From Thiohalocapsa halophila (GTDB lineage Bacteria > Pseudomonadota > Gammaproteobacteria > Chromatiales > Chromatiaceae): a stretch of DNA of 37,105 nt. The stretch spans positions 1 to 37,105 of the forward strand of contig NZ_NRRV01000055.1 in the NCBI RefSeq assembly GCF_016583825.1, read 5' to 3'. Shown piece by piece: positions 24,292 to 32,686 of the stretch. The stretch's first letter is position 1, and the number at the start of each line of letters is the position of its first letter. The notes below the pieces were generated by a model that saw only the letters and a program-made list of their open reading frames with translations, was not told the origin of the DNA and did not search any database. Made by a program: the position numbers and the translations under genes.

Positions 24292-24855
24292 ATGGACCGC
24301 ATCGCCCAGCCCCACGACACCTTCTTCCGCGAGAGCTTCACCCGCAGTGAGGTCGCCCGCGACTTCCTACGCTACGTCACCGCCGAGGGCGAGCAGTACC
24401 GCAAGCAGCATCCCAAGACCCGCCACCTGCCGCCGGTCTTTCCGCGGGTGTAGACCACGGCGACCGGCCCTGGCACGCACCGGCAGGATTCCAAGACCTG
24501 GTCAAGCCGCTGCCGCACAGCCTGGTGCCCTTCTTGCCGAGCTTCGGCTACAAGCTGGTGGATCTGTCCGGCCCGACCAATGCCGAGATCAAGGGCCGGG
24601 TGCTGACGCGGCTGGTGCAGTTGGCCATGCGCTGGGTCTTCGACGCCGAGCCCGTCGCGCGGCTGCGCAAGCTGCTGGCGCTGATCAATCAGATCGAGGA
24701 CCGCGACACCGCCGTCGAAGTGCTGGAATCCTTGCTGCTTCGGCCCGCCCAGCGATAGCGTGCGCGAGCGGGTGCTCGCCGCCGACGGCGACACCCTGTT
24801 GGAGTGGCTGGACCGCATCCTGGTCGCCGAGTCGGTGGAGGCGGTGCTGCACTGA
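24292..24855 (+). pseudogene. Broken Rpn/DUF4351-type nuclease gene, copy 2
   Basis: Starts MDRIAQPHDTFFRESFTRSE, then VARDFLRYVTAEGEQYRKQH and KTRHLPPVFPRV, then a stop at about 24451. One frame over, the normal continuation is readable: YHGDRPWHAPAGFQDLVKPL, PFLPSFGYKLVDLSGPTNAEIK, RVLTRLVQLAMRWVFDAEPV, VEVLESLL. A second break near 24745 removes the middle, and the DUF4351-like end (PPSDSVRERVLAADGDTLLEW, ILVAESVEAVLH) is in a third arrangement with stop at 24853. So it carries a frameshift near the VVYHGD motif plus an internal deletion. CGGGGACAGTATACTG lies 20 bases upstream. Confidence 0.8.
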
Positions 24856-24903
24856 CGGCGGCGAGGCGTTTGGCGTGCCGAGCAGCGACGCGGGCTGCGG
24901 CAG

Positions 24904-25218
24904 TTAAATGTAACCCTCCAGGCTGGATAAGGTCAGAAAAGGCAGGACGCCGCGGCAAAGGGCGAGATCGTCACAAACGACGAGCTTGAGCGGGAAATCG
25001 AGTCCCGGGATCGAGTCGGCGCAGCGAAACCCGACGTCAAGGGCATCGAAATCGCTGTCGGGATCGCTGTCGGGACCGGTCAGGCACTGGGTACGGCGAT
25101 GAAAGGCGCGATTTCGATGGAGACGGCAAGGAGACTGAATCAAGGGACGTACTAAGGGCGTGTAGTCTTGGTCATAGAGTGGACCGAGATCCTGCATCGC
25201 CCCGTCACCTGGAGACAT
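24904..25218 (-). CDS. Uncertain hypothetical ORF in repeat-like DNA
   Basis: A 104-codon frame on the minus strand (MSPGDGAMQDLGPLYDQDYT..., central Asp/Ser/Pro repeat SDPDSDFDALD, ending LTLSSLEGYI). I know no family for it. The plus strand is also open across the same bases for about 75 codons (NDELEREIESRDRVGAAKPD ... MKGAISMETARRLNQGTY) without a start codon. The hexad-like repeat ATCGCTGTCGGG occurs twice near 25052-25075. It may be an extragenic repeat family rather than a gene. Confidence 0.25.
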   Translation of the reverse strand: MSPGDGAMQDLGPLYDQDYTPLVRPLIQSPCRLHRNRAFHRRTQCLTGPDSDPDSDFDALDVGFRCADSIPGLDFPLKLVVCDDLALCRGVLPFLTLSSLEGYI

Positions 25219-25328
25219 GCCCGGCCCTAAGGCATCGCCCCGGGCGCCGCGTCATATTCGGTTGCCTCCTGCATCCCAGCGCCCGCGCGGACGGCGGACC
25301 GACGCCATGTCAGTGCGCGCGTCATCAG

Positions 25329-25352
25329 CGCGGCGGAGACGCCGCTCCCACG
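25329..25352 (-). repeat. Third REP element
   Basis: On the minus strand this reads CGTGGGAGCGGCGTCTCCGC followed by CGCG, the same element as 17692-17768 with a different loop. It lies 16 bases after the metG stop codon, again at the 3' end of a gene. Confidence 0.65.
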
Positions 25353-25367
25353 GCGGCCGGCGGCTGT

Positions 25368-27461
25368 CTACTTCACCTTCATGCCCGGCTCCGCACCGGC
25401 GTCCGGGCTCAGGATGAAGACGTCCTTTCCGCCCGGTCCCGCCGCTAGCACCATGCCCTCGGAGACGCCGAAGCGCATCTTGCGCGGCGCGAGGTTGGCG
25501 ACCATCACCGTGAGCCGACCTTCGAGGTCCGCCGGGTCGTAGGCCTTGCGGATGCCGGCAAAGACATTGCGGGTCTCGCCGCCGCCCAGGTCCAGCGTCA
25601 GCTGAAGCAGCTTGTCGGCGCCCTCCACCGGCGCGGCCTCGGCAATCCGGGCGATGCGCAGGTCCACCTTGGCGAAGGCATCGAAGTCGATGGTCTCCGC
25701 GATGGGGTCCTTGGCCGGATGGCCGCCGCCGGTATCCGTCTCACCACTCTGCCCGGCCGTCGGCTGTTGGGCCGCCGCCAGGTCTTCTTTGGACGCCGCC
25801 AGCACCGCCTCGATGTGCTTGGGCTCGACCCGGGTCATCAGCGGCTTGAACTTGGCGATCTCATGATCCAGCAGCGGCTCGGACAGCGCCTCCCAGGTGA
25901 GCGGCTCGATCTGTAAAAATGCCTCGGCGGCCTCCGCGGTCCCCGGCAGGATGGGCTTGAGCCAGCCGATGAGCAGCCTAAACAGGTTCAGGCCCTGGGT
26001 GCAGATGCCCTGCAGCTCGGCATCGCGGCCGTCCTGTTTGGCTATCACCCAGGGCGCCTGCTCGTCGATGTACTGATTCGCCCGGTCCGCCAGCGCCATG
26101 ATGTCCCGCACCGCACGGCTGAATTCCCGGCGCTCGTAGGCCTCGGCGATGCCCTGACCGGCCGCCGCGAACTCCTCGAACAGCCCCGCCTCCGGCAGCT
26201 CGGCCGCCAGCCGACCGCCGAAGCGCTTGGTGATGAAGCCAGCGGTGCGGCTGGCGATGTTCACCACCTTGCCGACGAGATCCGCGTTCACCCGGGCTTG
26301 GAAGTCGTCCAGGCTCAAGTCGATGTCGTCGACCCCGGGGCCGAGCTTGGCGGCGAAGTAGTAGCGCAGGTACTCGGGATTCAGGTGATCCAGATAGGTC
26401 CGCGCCTTGATGAAGGTGCCGCGGGACTTGGACATCTTCTGCCCGTCCACGGTGAGGAAGCCGTGGGCGAAGATGGCCGTGGGCGTGCGGAAGTCCGCAC
26501 CGTGCAGCATCGCCGGCCAGAACAGGGCATGAAAATAGATGATGTCTTTGCCGATGAAGTGATACAGCTCGGCTTGGCTTCCCTTGCCCCAGAAGGCGTC
26601 GAAGTCCAGGCCGGCGGCGCGCCCGCGCTCGCTCTCGCACAGGTGCTTGAAGCTCGCCATGTAGCCGATGGGCGCGTCCAGCCAGACGTAGAAGAACTTG
26701 CCCGGGTGATCCGGGATCTCGAAGCCGAAGTACGGCGCATCCCGGGAGATGTCCCACTCCTTGAGGCCCGCGTCGAACCACTCGTCGAGCTTGTTGGCCA
26801 CCTGCTCCTGGAGCCCGCCGCCGCGGGTCCACTCGCGCAGCATGGGCTCGAAGTCCGCGAGCCGGAAGAACAGGTGCTCGGACTCGCGCTGTTCCGGGAC
26901 CGCGCCGGAAACCACGGAGCGCGGATTCTGGAGCTCCGCCGGTGAATAGCTCGCGCCGCAGGCCTCGCAGTTGTCGCCGTACTGATCCGCGGCGCCGCAC
27001 TTGGGGCACTCGCCTTTGATGAACCGGTCCGGCAGGAACATCTGCTCCACCGGATCGAACGCCTGGTGGATGGTCCGGGCCGTGACATGGCCCTTGTCGC
27101 GGTTGCGCTCGTAGATCAACGTGGCGCAGTAGCGGTTCTCGTCCGAGTGGGTCGAGTGATAATTGTCGAAGCCGATACGGAAATCCGCGAAGTCCGCTTG
27201 GTGCTCCGCGCCCACGCGGGCGATCAACACCTCCGGCGTGATGCCCTCGGCGCGCGCCTTCAGCATGATGGGCGTGCCGTGGGCGTCGTCCGCGCACACA
27301 TACCAGCAGTTGTGCCCGCGCAGCTTCTGGAAGCGTGCCCAGATATCCGTCTGGATGTACTCCACCAGATGACCGATATGAATCGGCCCGTTGGCATAGG
27401 GCAGGGCGCTGGTGATCAGGATGTCGCGGCGCGCGTTGGGGCTCGTGTCGGTTAGGGTCAT
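25368..27461 (-). CDS. metG: Methionyl-tRNA synthetase
   Basis: A 697-residue class I synthetase that charges initiator and elongator tRNA-Met. Seen in order: HIGH at residues 28-31 (GPIHIGHLVEYIQTD), four zinc-ligand cysteines C152, C155, C165 and C168 (CPKCG...CEACG), the catalytic-core segment FFYVWLDAPIGYM, KMSKS at 342-346, the anticodon-binding helical domain, a Thr/Gly-rich linker near 570-590, and a C-terminal EMAPII/Trbp111-type tRNA-binding domain (FAKVDLRIARI ... NVFAGIRKAY ... MVLAAG) used for dimerisation. The ATG at 27461 gives the family N-terminus; 20 upstream codons are unsupported. Length fits the E. coli type. Confidence 0.98.
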   Translation of the reverse strand: MTLTDTSPNARRDILITSALPYANGPIHIGHLVEYIQTDIWARFQKLRGHNCWYVCADDAHGTPIMLKARAEGITPEVLIARVGAEHQADFADFRIGFDNYHSTHSDENRYCATLIYERNRDKGHVTARTIHQAFDPVEQMFLPDRFIKGECPKCGAADQYGDNCEACGASYSPAELQNPRSVVSGAVPEQRESEHLFFRLADFEPMLREWTRGGGLQEQVANKLDEWFDAGLKEWDISRDAPYFGFEIPDHPGKFFYVWLDAPIGYMASFKHLCESERGRAAGLDFDAFWGKGSQAELYHFIGKDIIYFHALFWPAMLHGADFRTPTAIFAHGFLTVDGQKMSKSRGTFIKARTYLDHLNPEYLRYYFAAKLGPGVDDIDLSLDDFQARVNADLVGKVVNIASRTAGFITKRFGGRLAAELPEAGLFEEFAAAGQGIAEAYERREFSRAVRDIMALADRANQYIDEQAPWVIAKQDGRDAELQGICTQGLNLFRLLIGWLKPILPGTAEAAEAFLQIEPLTWEALSEPLLDHEIAKFKPLMTRVEPKHIEAVLAASKEDLAAAQQPTAGQSGETDTGGGHPAKDPIAETIDFDAFAKVDLRIARIAEAAPVEGADKLLQLTLDLGGGETRNVFAGIRKAYDPADLEGRLTVMVANLAPRKMRFGVSEGMVLAAGPGGKDVFILSPDAGAEPGMKVK

Positions 27462-27521
27462 GGCGTGATGCGGAAACTGGTCCGGAGACGGGCCGTGACG
27501 GCGGCCCGCACAAAGGGGCAT

Positions 27522-27745
27522 TATCGGGGAAGGCTGGAAATAGGGGAAAGGGCAGCCTGGTGCCTCGCGGCAGTCCGCGAGCCTAGCAAGTCGGCCCCGG
27601 CGATGTCGGCGCCGGGGAGCTTCCTGGCCGCGACTGGAGCACGGCCTCCGAGCGCAGCCTCAGGCGCGCGTCCGCGGTGGACCGCTGAAATCAGACCCGG
27701 CGGCGCCCATGTCCCTTCCACAACAAAGCAGACGAGGCAGGCCCC
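27522..27745. other. Divergent intergenic region upstream of metG
   Basis: About 220 bases between metG and the next plus-strand gene, presumably holding both promoters. The block GGGAGCTTCCTGGCCGCGAC (27617-27636) resembles one REP half. No good -35/-10 pair stands out. Confidence 0.3.
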
Positions 27746-28081
27746 ATGCATCACCTGGACTACACCGCCGTCACCAGCGGCGGCCGCGCCTTCGACATGC
27801 ACTTTCCGCTGCATCCCGAGACCACCTCCCACAGCCAGGTCGCCGGCATGCTCACGCAGACCCTGGCGGCGATCAACAATACCGTGGAGGCCGATCCGCC
27901 CCCCGCTGCCGAAGCCGTAAGCGACGGCGATATCCTACAGGCGCTCGCCATGGCCATGGCCGTTCGGGCCCGGATGATCGATGCCCCACCCGCGAGCGCC
28001 TTACGCCTGATGCACGAGCTGGTGGACACCGCCTATGCCGCGGCACTGAAGGCCGAGGACTACCCCACAGGCCGTTCCTGA
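27746..28081 (+). CDS. Hypothetical soluble protein
   Basis: A 111-residue protein not assigned to any family. It starts MHHLDYTAVTSGGRAFDMHF and contains a helical middle (SQVAGMLTQTLAAINNTVEA) and C-terminal helices (DILQALAMAMAVRARMIDAP, LMHELVDTAYAAALKAED). No signal peptide or membrane segment is seen. GAGGCAGG precedes the ATG. The stop lies 28 bases before the next gene, so the two may form an operon. Codon use and composition look like the neighbours, which supports a real gene. Confidence 0.65.
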   Translation: MHHLDYTAVTSGGRAFDMHFPLHPETTSHSQVAGMLTQTLAAINNTVEADPPPAAEAVSDGDILQALAMAMAVRARMIDAPPASALRLMHELVDTAYAAALKAEDYPTGRS

Positions 28082-28109
28082 TCCACCCCAGCGCAGACGG
28101 AGACCCACC

Positions 28110-28763
28110 ATGCATGGCCATGTCCAGACGACCCAGCGCCGCCGACTGCTACTCGCGGCACTCGGGCTCGTCTCGTCCTGCCTCTCGACGGGCGGCGGCG
28201 CCGCGACGCACCGGCCGACGCCGGCTCAGAGCCGCGGCCCTTTCTATCCGGACCAGCTGCCGCTGGACCAAGACAATGACCTCACCCGGCTCAGCCCGGC
28301 GCGCGCAGCCACCAGCGGCAGCGCAAAGGGCGAGCTCACGGACCTCACCGGGCAGGTGCTGGCAGCGGACGGCACCGCGCTGCCCGACGCCCTGGTGGAG
28401 ATCTGGCAGTGCGATGCCCACGGGCGCTACCTCCACACCGGAGACCGCGGCGAGCAACGCCGGGACGCTGGCTTCCAAGGCTACGGCAAGACCCGCACCG
28501 GTGCGGACGGCGGCTACCGCTTCCGCACCATCAAGCCCGTGCCCTACCCCGGTCGCGCGCCCCACATCCATGTGGCCGTGACGGCAGCCGACGGGCGCCA
28601 GTTGGTGACTCAGCTGTACGTGGAGGGTGCCCCCGAGAACGCGCGGGACTTCCTGCGCAAGCGCTTGTCGCCGGCGCAGCGCAAGCTGGTGACTGTACCC
28701 TTCCGCCCGAGCGGCGACGACGCCGGGTCGCTCAGGGCCCGTTTCGACATGGTGCTCGGCTGA
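28110..28763 (+). CDS. Exported intradiol ring-cleavage dioxygenase-like protein
   Basis: A 217-residue protein with a basic, twin-arginine-like signal (TTQRRRLLLAALGLVSSC, residues 7-24) that also offers a possible lipobox cysteine C24. The mature part starts RGPFYPDQLPLDQDNDLTRL, as in Tat-exported members of this group. The non-haem Fe(III) ligands of protocatechuate/catechol dioxygenases are all present: Y107 (GRYLHTG), Y146 (VPYPG), H152 and H154 (PHIHV). Catalysis on a catechol-type ring in the periplasm or at the membrane is possible, but exported members have poorly known substrates and no ring-cleavage pathway genes lie nearby. Confidence 0.85.
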   Translation: MHGHVQTTQRRRLLLAALGLVSSCLSTGGGAATHRPTPAQSRGPFYPDQLPLDQDNDLTRLSPARAATSGSAKGELTDLTGQVLAADGTALPDALVEIWQCDAHGRYLHTGDRGEQRRDAGFQGYGKTRTGADGGYRFRTIKPVPYPGRAPHIHVAVTAADGRQLVTQLYVEGAPENARDFLRKRLSPAQRKLVTVPFRPSGDDAGSLRARFDMVLG

Positions 28764-28838
28764 GCACCCGGCGCTCGCAGCCCCATTGCCCGCGCAGGGC
28801 GACACAGTCAATCACCGAGTAGAGCGGGGACGAGGACC

Positions 28839-29348
28839 TTGGACCAAGACGCCTTCCGCGACACCTACAACGCCGTCAACGAGCGCCGCTGCCCCTACGA
28901 GAAATCCATCCTGACCGGAAACTGTGCCTGTCGCCGCTCGAAGCGCTTTTGCATCGCCGAGCGCGAGGGCGTGCACTGCACCGCCGACGACGCCCAGACG
29001 CGCTGCCTGGAGTTCCTCGAGCATCTACGCACCCAGGCGCGCTTTGCGCTGCGGACCACGGACGGTCACGCGGCACTGCCGCACGCCAAGGCCATGCGCA
29101 TCCAGGTGGGCGGGCTGCGCGGGGTGCGGGCGGCGCTCGCGGCGGACCAGCCAGAGGCCGGGCAGGCGGCGCCCGTGGAGGATGTCGATGGCTTGCTGGG
29201 CGCCGCGGTGGATCGCTTCGGCGCGCTGGAGGCCCTGCCTTACGGGCGGATCATCCAGCAAATCGCCGCCTACAAGGGGCGGCGCTCCTTCCGCGAGCGG
29301 CGGCGAGAGCGCAAGCGCACCGACGACGGTAACGATGATCCAGCCTGA
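28839..29348 (+). CDS. Conserved-looking cysteine-cluster protein of unknown function
   Basis: A 169-residue soluble protein. The N-terminal third has six cysteines, C18, C29, C31, C38, C47 and C56 (RRCPY, GNCACRR, RFCIAER, VHCTADD, TRCLEFL), which could bind an Fe-S cluster or zinc. The middle is helical (LEFLEHLRTQARFALRTTDG), and the C-terminus is strongly basic (RRSFRERRRERKRTDD), suggesting nucleic-acid contact. The start appears to be TTG 28839, with GAGGA only 3-4 bases upstream, as no ATG or GTG fits. I do not recognise the family. Confidence 0.7.
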   Translation: MDQDAFRDTYNAVNERRCPYEKSILTGNCACRRSKRFCIAEREGVHCTADDAQTRCLEFLEHLRTQARFALRTTDGHAALPHAKAMRIQVGGLRGVRAALAADQPEAGQAAPVEDVDGLLGAAVDRFGALEALPYGRIIQQIAAYKGRRSFRERRRERKRTDDGNDDPA

Positions 29349-29389
29349 GTCCAGCGCCGCCCTGCCGACGCAGCCGCCTGCACACCGAC

Positions 29390-29405
29390 GGCCGCCGCGG
29401 CGGCC
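29390..29405. terminator. Palindrome between convergent genes
   Basis: GGCCGCCGCGGCGGCC is a perfect 16-base palindrome in the 80-base gap between two convergent genes. It could act as a bidirectional end signal, but it lacks a T-run on either side. Confidence 0.35.
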
Positions 29406-29428
29406 ACGAACGCTTAGCCTCCGCCCGG

Positions 29429-32416
29429 TCAGCCACGCTGGGCAGCGCGACTATTGCGCAGCTCCTCCAACAGGCGGGCCGCCTTGTCGCGGTCGGCGAA
29501 GCCGACGTCCGCGGTCTGCAAGAGCCGGGTGAGCTGGGCCATGGCCTCATCCGTGCGCCCGAGGCCCTTCAGCGCCACGGCGATGTGATAGCTGATCCCC
29601 GGATCGCCCGCCGCGCGGGTTTGCGCGTCGCGCAGATACTTGAGCCCCTCGGCCAGCTCGCCCTGGGTCACCAGCACCCAGCCCAGGGTATCGCCGGTTT
29701 CGGCGGCGTTGGGCAACAGCTCGTGAGCCCGGCGCGCATAGGGCAGCGCCCGCGGATCGCCCATCTCGTTGTAGATCACGGCGAGGTTGTTCAATAGCAT
29801 GGCGTTGTCCGGGGCCTGTTCCAGGGCCGATTCGAACAATGTCAACGCACGCTGATGCTCGCCGAGGGCGTAGTAGCCCTCGGCCAAGGATTGCACGATC
29901 ACGCCGTCGCCCGGATGGGCATCCTGCCAGGTCTGAAGAAACTCGACACCGGCGGCCATGCCCTCGGCATCGCGCTTGGCCTCGAAGGCGCGCAGTGCCA
30001 GCAGGGGTGAGTCGGTCTCATCCAGGGCACGCCGGAACGCGTCGAACGCCGCGTCGTACTCGCCGCGGGCGCTCAGCACGAGCCCGGTGAGGTGGTCGGC
30101 GTAGGGCCGGCTCGGATAATCACGGCGCAAGGCGCTGGCCACCTCCAACGCCTCGTCGGTGCTGCCTTGGTCGATCAGCAGCTCCCCCAAGCGCAGCCGC
30201 GCCGGCAGATAGTCCGGATCGCCTTCGGTGGCCTTCCGCAGGGACCATAACGCACCATCCATGTCCCCCGCGTCCCGTTGCAGCATGGCCACTTCGAGCA
30301 GACGGCGCGCGTCGTAGCCGGCGAGGCTCGAGCCACGGCGCAGCACGACCTGGGCCGTGGCGCGGCGGCCGCTGGCGATATAGGCGCGGCTCAGTGCCGC
30401 CAGCAGATCGGGGTCGTCGGCGTTGTTGCTGCGCACCTCGACGCTCTCGGCAACACGCACCGCCTTGTCCGGCTCGCGCATGCGCAGCAGCAGCTCCGTC
30501 TGGTAGATCGCCACAGGCACGGCGCCCGGGTCCGCAGCCAGTGCCCGCTCCGCCAGGCGCAAGGCTTGGTCCAGCTCGCCTTCTGCTTCATGCGCACGCG
30601 CCAACAGCATCAACGCATTGGCCTCGTCCGACTCCGTATCGAGCACCCGCTCGAGATGTCCGCGTGCCAGCTCTACATCGCCCTGGCGCAACAACAGCTC
30701 CGCCAGGTTGGTGCGCGCGGGGAAGAAGCCGGGGTCCATGGCCAACGCCAGCTCAAAGGCCCAGCGCGCCGTTGCCAAGTCGTCCTTGGCAAAGGCCGCC
30801 GCCCCGAGCAAGTTGATGTAAGAGAGGTTGTCCGGCACCCGTAACAACAGCTTGCGGGCGCCCTCCAGGGCGGCGTCGTAGTCGCGCTCTTGCAGCAGCA
30901 TCACGATCAGCGTCGCGCCCGCATTGCTGAGCTCCGGGCGGCTGTTGAAGACCTGCGAGAGCTCGTTGATGGCATCATCCCGCCGGCCGAGGCCGAACTC
31001 GTTTACCGCCTGCTGGGTGCGCAGCGTGATGTCGTTCTGGCGCTGTTCTGTGGCGGCGCGCAACAGCTGGGCGGCCTGGAGATGCCGGCCGGTCTTCATG
31101 TAGGCTTCGGCCAGCACCGAAAGGGCCTGGATGTTGCCCGGCGTGCGCTCCACGGCGGGCTCCAGCAGGCGAATCGCCTCTTCGGGCTCGCGCTGCTGCT
31201 CCAGGGCGATGCGCGCCAGCAGCACCCGCGGTCCGCTCGCCCCGCCGTCCTCCGCCAGATAGAGACGGAGGTAGTCCTCGGCCTGCTCCCACTGCTTGAG
31301 TGTAAAGGCGATGATGCCGGCCAGCAGCAGAGTCGGGCGGTGGCCCTCGATGAGCTCCCGCGGGAAGCGCGCGATCAGATTCGCGCCGGCCTCCAGCGCC
31401 TCCTTCGCCGCCGCTTCGTTGCCGAGCTTGGTTTGCACCACCGCCTTCAGATAATGGCTGCGAGGGTCATTGGGATAGATCTCGCGGACCCGGCTCGCCG
31501 CCTCGTCCGCCGTCTCCAGCCGGCCGAGACGCAACAGCAGATTCACGCGGCCGATCTGCGCTGGCAAATAGGCCGGCAGCAGCTCCGCGGCCTTGGTCAT
31601 GTCCGACAGGGCGCCGCTGTAGTCGCCCATGCTCTCGGCGAGCACGCCCTTGAGGTACCAGGCGCGGGCGGAGTTGGGAGCCACCTCCACCGCCTCGCGG
31701 GCCAGCGCCGCGGCCTTCTCCAGCTCGTCCTGGAGCAGCATGACGTGCACCCTGCCGAGAATGGCCGACGCGGAGCGCGGGTTCAGCTCCCAGGCCTGGG
31801 TGAAGGAGCGCTGGGCATCGAAGTATTGCTCCAGCGCCAGGTGTGCCTCGCCACGCAGCGCCAACAGCTCGGCATCTTCCTCAGGTGCCGTACCGACGGG
31901 GAAGAGCTCATCCAGCAGCTGCTGCGGATGCCCCTGCATCAAATAGGCGCGCGCCAGGGAATTCTGGATCAGCGAGCGGTGCGCGCCCAGGCCGTCGGCG
32001 ACCAGGAGCTGCTTTTCCGCCTGCTCGCCCTGGCCCATGTCCAGATAGATCCGCCCGAGGAGCAGATGCGCGGGCAGCAGCAGCGGGTCTTCTCTGAGGG
32101 CGTTCTTGAGGTAGATGTAAGCGGTGCGGACATCGCCCTGGTTGTGGGCCATGAGGGCCTTCTCGTAGAACGCGGCAGCGGCCTCTGCATCCTCGGCCTC
32201 GCCGAGGAGCGGCTCGTCCTGCTGTGCGCCCGCCAGTGCGGCGGCGAGACTCAGGATCAGGGCGAGCACGAGCGCGAGGCGACGGCGCAGCGCCGGGCCC
32301 GTGCCAGGGTGCTGACCGCCACCGGCCCCGGGGGCCGCGCTCGCGGGTGGCGGCACGGGCGCCCGAGCAGGCCATTGGCTGACTGTATTGCGCATTTGGC
32401 CGCCGCGACCGGACAT
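29429..32416 (-). CDS. Large TPR protein, PrsT-like
   Basis: A 995-residue protein made almost wholly of tetratricopeptide repeats. After a Pro/Gly-rich N-terminus a hydrophobic stretch (LALVLALILSLAAALAGAQQ, about 47-66) acts as signal peptide or anchor. About 20 or more TPR units follow, recognisable by repeated A-x-x-x-Y/L ... P-x-x-A/P, for example LLPAHLLLGRIYLDMGQGEQ and NAMLLNNLAVIYNEMGDP. The layout resembles PrsT, the TPR protein of PEP-CTERM/exosortase exopolysaccharide loci, but no exosortase or polysaccharide gene is in the window. ATG 32416 is chosen because GGGAG lies 6 bases upstream; other in-frame ATGs are nearby. Probable role: periplasmic scaffold. Confidence 0.82.
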   Translation of the reverse strand: MSGRGGQMRNTVSQWPARAPVPPPASAAPGAGGGQHPGTGPALRRRLALVLALILSLAAALAGAQQDEPLLGEAEDAEAAAAFYEKALMAHNQGDVRTAYIYLKNALREDPLLLPAHLLLGRIYLDMGQGEQAEKQLLVADGLGAHRSLIQNSLARAYLMQGHPQQLLDELFPVGTAPEEDAELLALRGEAHLALEQYFDAQRSFTQAWELNPRSASAILGRVHVMLLQDELEKAAALAREAVEVAPNSARAWYLKGVLAESMGDYSGALSDMTKAAELLPAYLPAQIGRVNLLLRLGRLETADEAASRVREIYPNDPRSHYLKAVVQTKLGNEAAAKEALEAGANLIARFPRELIEGHRPTLLLAGIIAFTLKQWEQAEDYLRLYLAEDGGASGPRVLLARIALEQQREPEEAIRLLEPAVERTPGNIQALSVLAEAYMKTGRHLQAAQLLRAATEQRQNDITLRTQQAVNEFGLGRRDDAINELSQVFNSRPELSNAGATLIVMLLQERDYDAALEGARKLLLRVPDNLSYINLLGAAAFAKDDLATARWAFELALAMDPGFFPARTNLAELLLRQGDVELARGHLERVLDTESDEANALMLLARAHEAEGELDQALRLAERALAADPGAVPVAIYQTELLLRMREPDKAVRVAESVEVRSNNADDPDLLAALSRAYIASGRRATAQVVLRRGSSLAGYDARRLLEVAMLQRDAGDMDGALWSLRKATEGDPDYLPARLRLGELLIDQGSTDEALEVASALRRDYPSRPYADHLTGLVLSARGEYDAAFDAFRRALDETDSPLLALRAFEAKRDAEGMAAGVEFLQTWQDAHPGDGVIVQSLAEGYYALGEHQRALTLFESALEQAPDNAMLLNNLAVIYNEMGDPRALPYARRAHELLPNAAETGDTLGWVLVTQGELAEGLKYLRDAQTRAAGDPGISYHIAVALKGLGRTDEAMAQLTRLLQTADVGFADRDKAARLLEELRNSRAAQRG

Positions 32417-32528
32417 GGGCATCTCCCGGAACCTGCAAAAGGACTGGATCATGACTCCTCGTGAGCAGAATCGGCCCCAGACGGGGCGCGGCATCGCCCG
32501 CCTCCGCGCCTTGGATGACCTGTACATC

Positions 32529-32579
32529 CGCGCCGCGTGACCCGCGGCGCGCCCCACCACGGTGGATAGCCGGATTATA
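32529..32579 (-). promoter_or_regulatory. Consensus -10 box and leader hairpin of the TPR gene
   Basis: The minus strand reads a perfect TATAAT at 32579-32574, though without a good -35 at the usual distance. About 20 bases past it is a perfect hairpin, CGCGCCGCG-GGTCA-CGCGGCGCG (32551-32529, 9-base stem). The leader to the ATG is about 150 bases, so the hairpin lies inside the transcript's 5' end and might affect its stability or translation. Confidence 0.45.
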
Positions 32580-32686
32580 GGGGAGCCGGATGCGTGCATG
32601 TTCCCGCGCGCGCCGCCGAGCCCGATCAGCCGAGCGGCACCGAGCGGCACCGGGCAGGCGGGCGCGGCCTCCCGGATAGGACTGTC

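Noticed and set aside
23056..24855. Composite transposon bounded by the two nuclease copies
   Set aside because: No terminal inverted repeats or target-site duplication are visible; the copies are direct repeats of a degraded gene, so duplication and decay is the simpler reading.
25040..25100. CRISPR-like repeat
   Set aside because: Only two short units with no regular spacers; simple internal repeat.
30890..32464. 524-codon plus-strand frame opposite the TPR gene
   Set aside because: Composition typical of antisense frames in GC-rich DNA; TPR periodicity is on the other strand.
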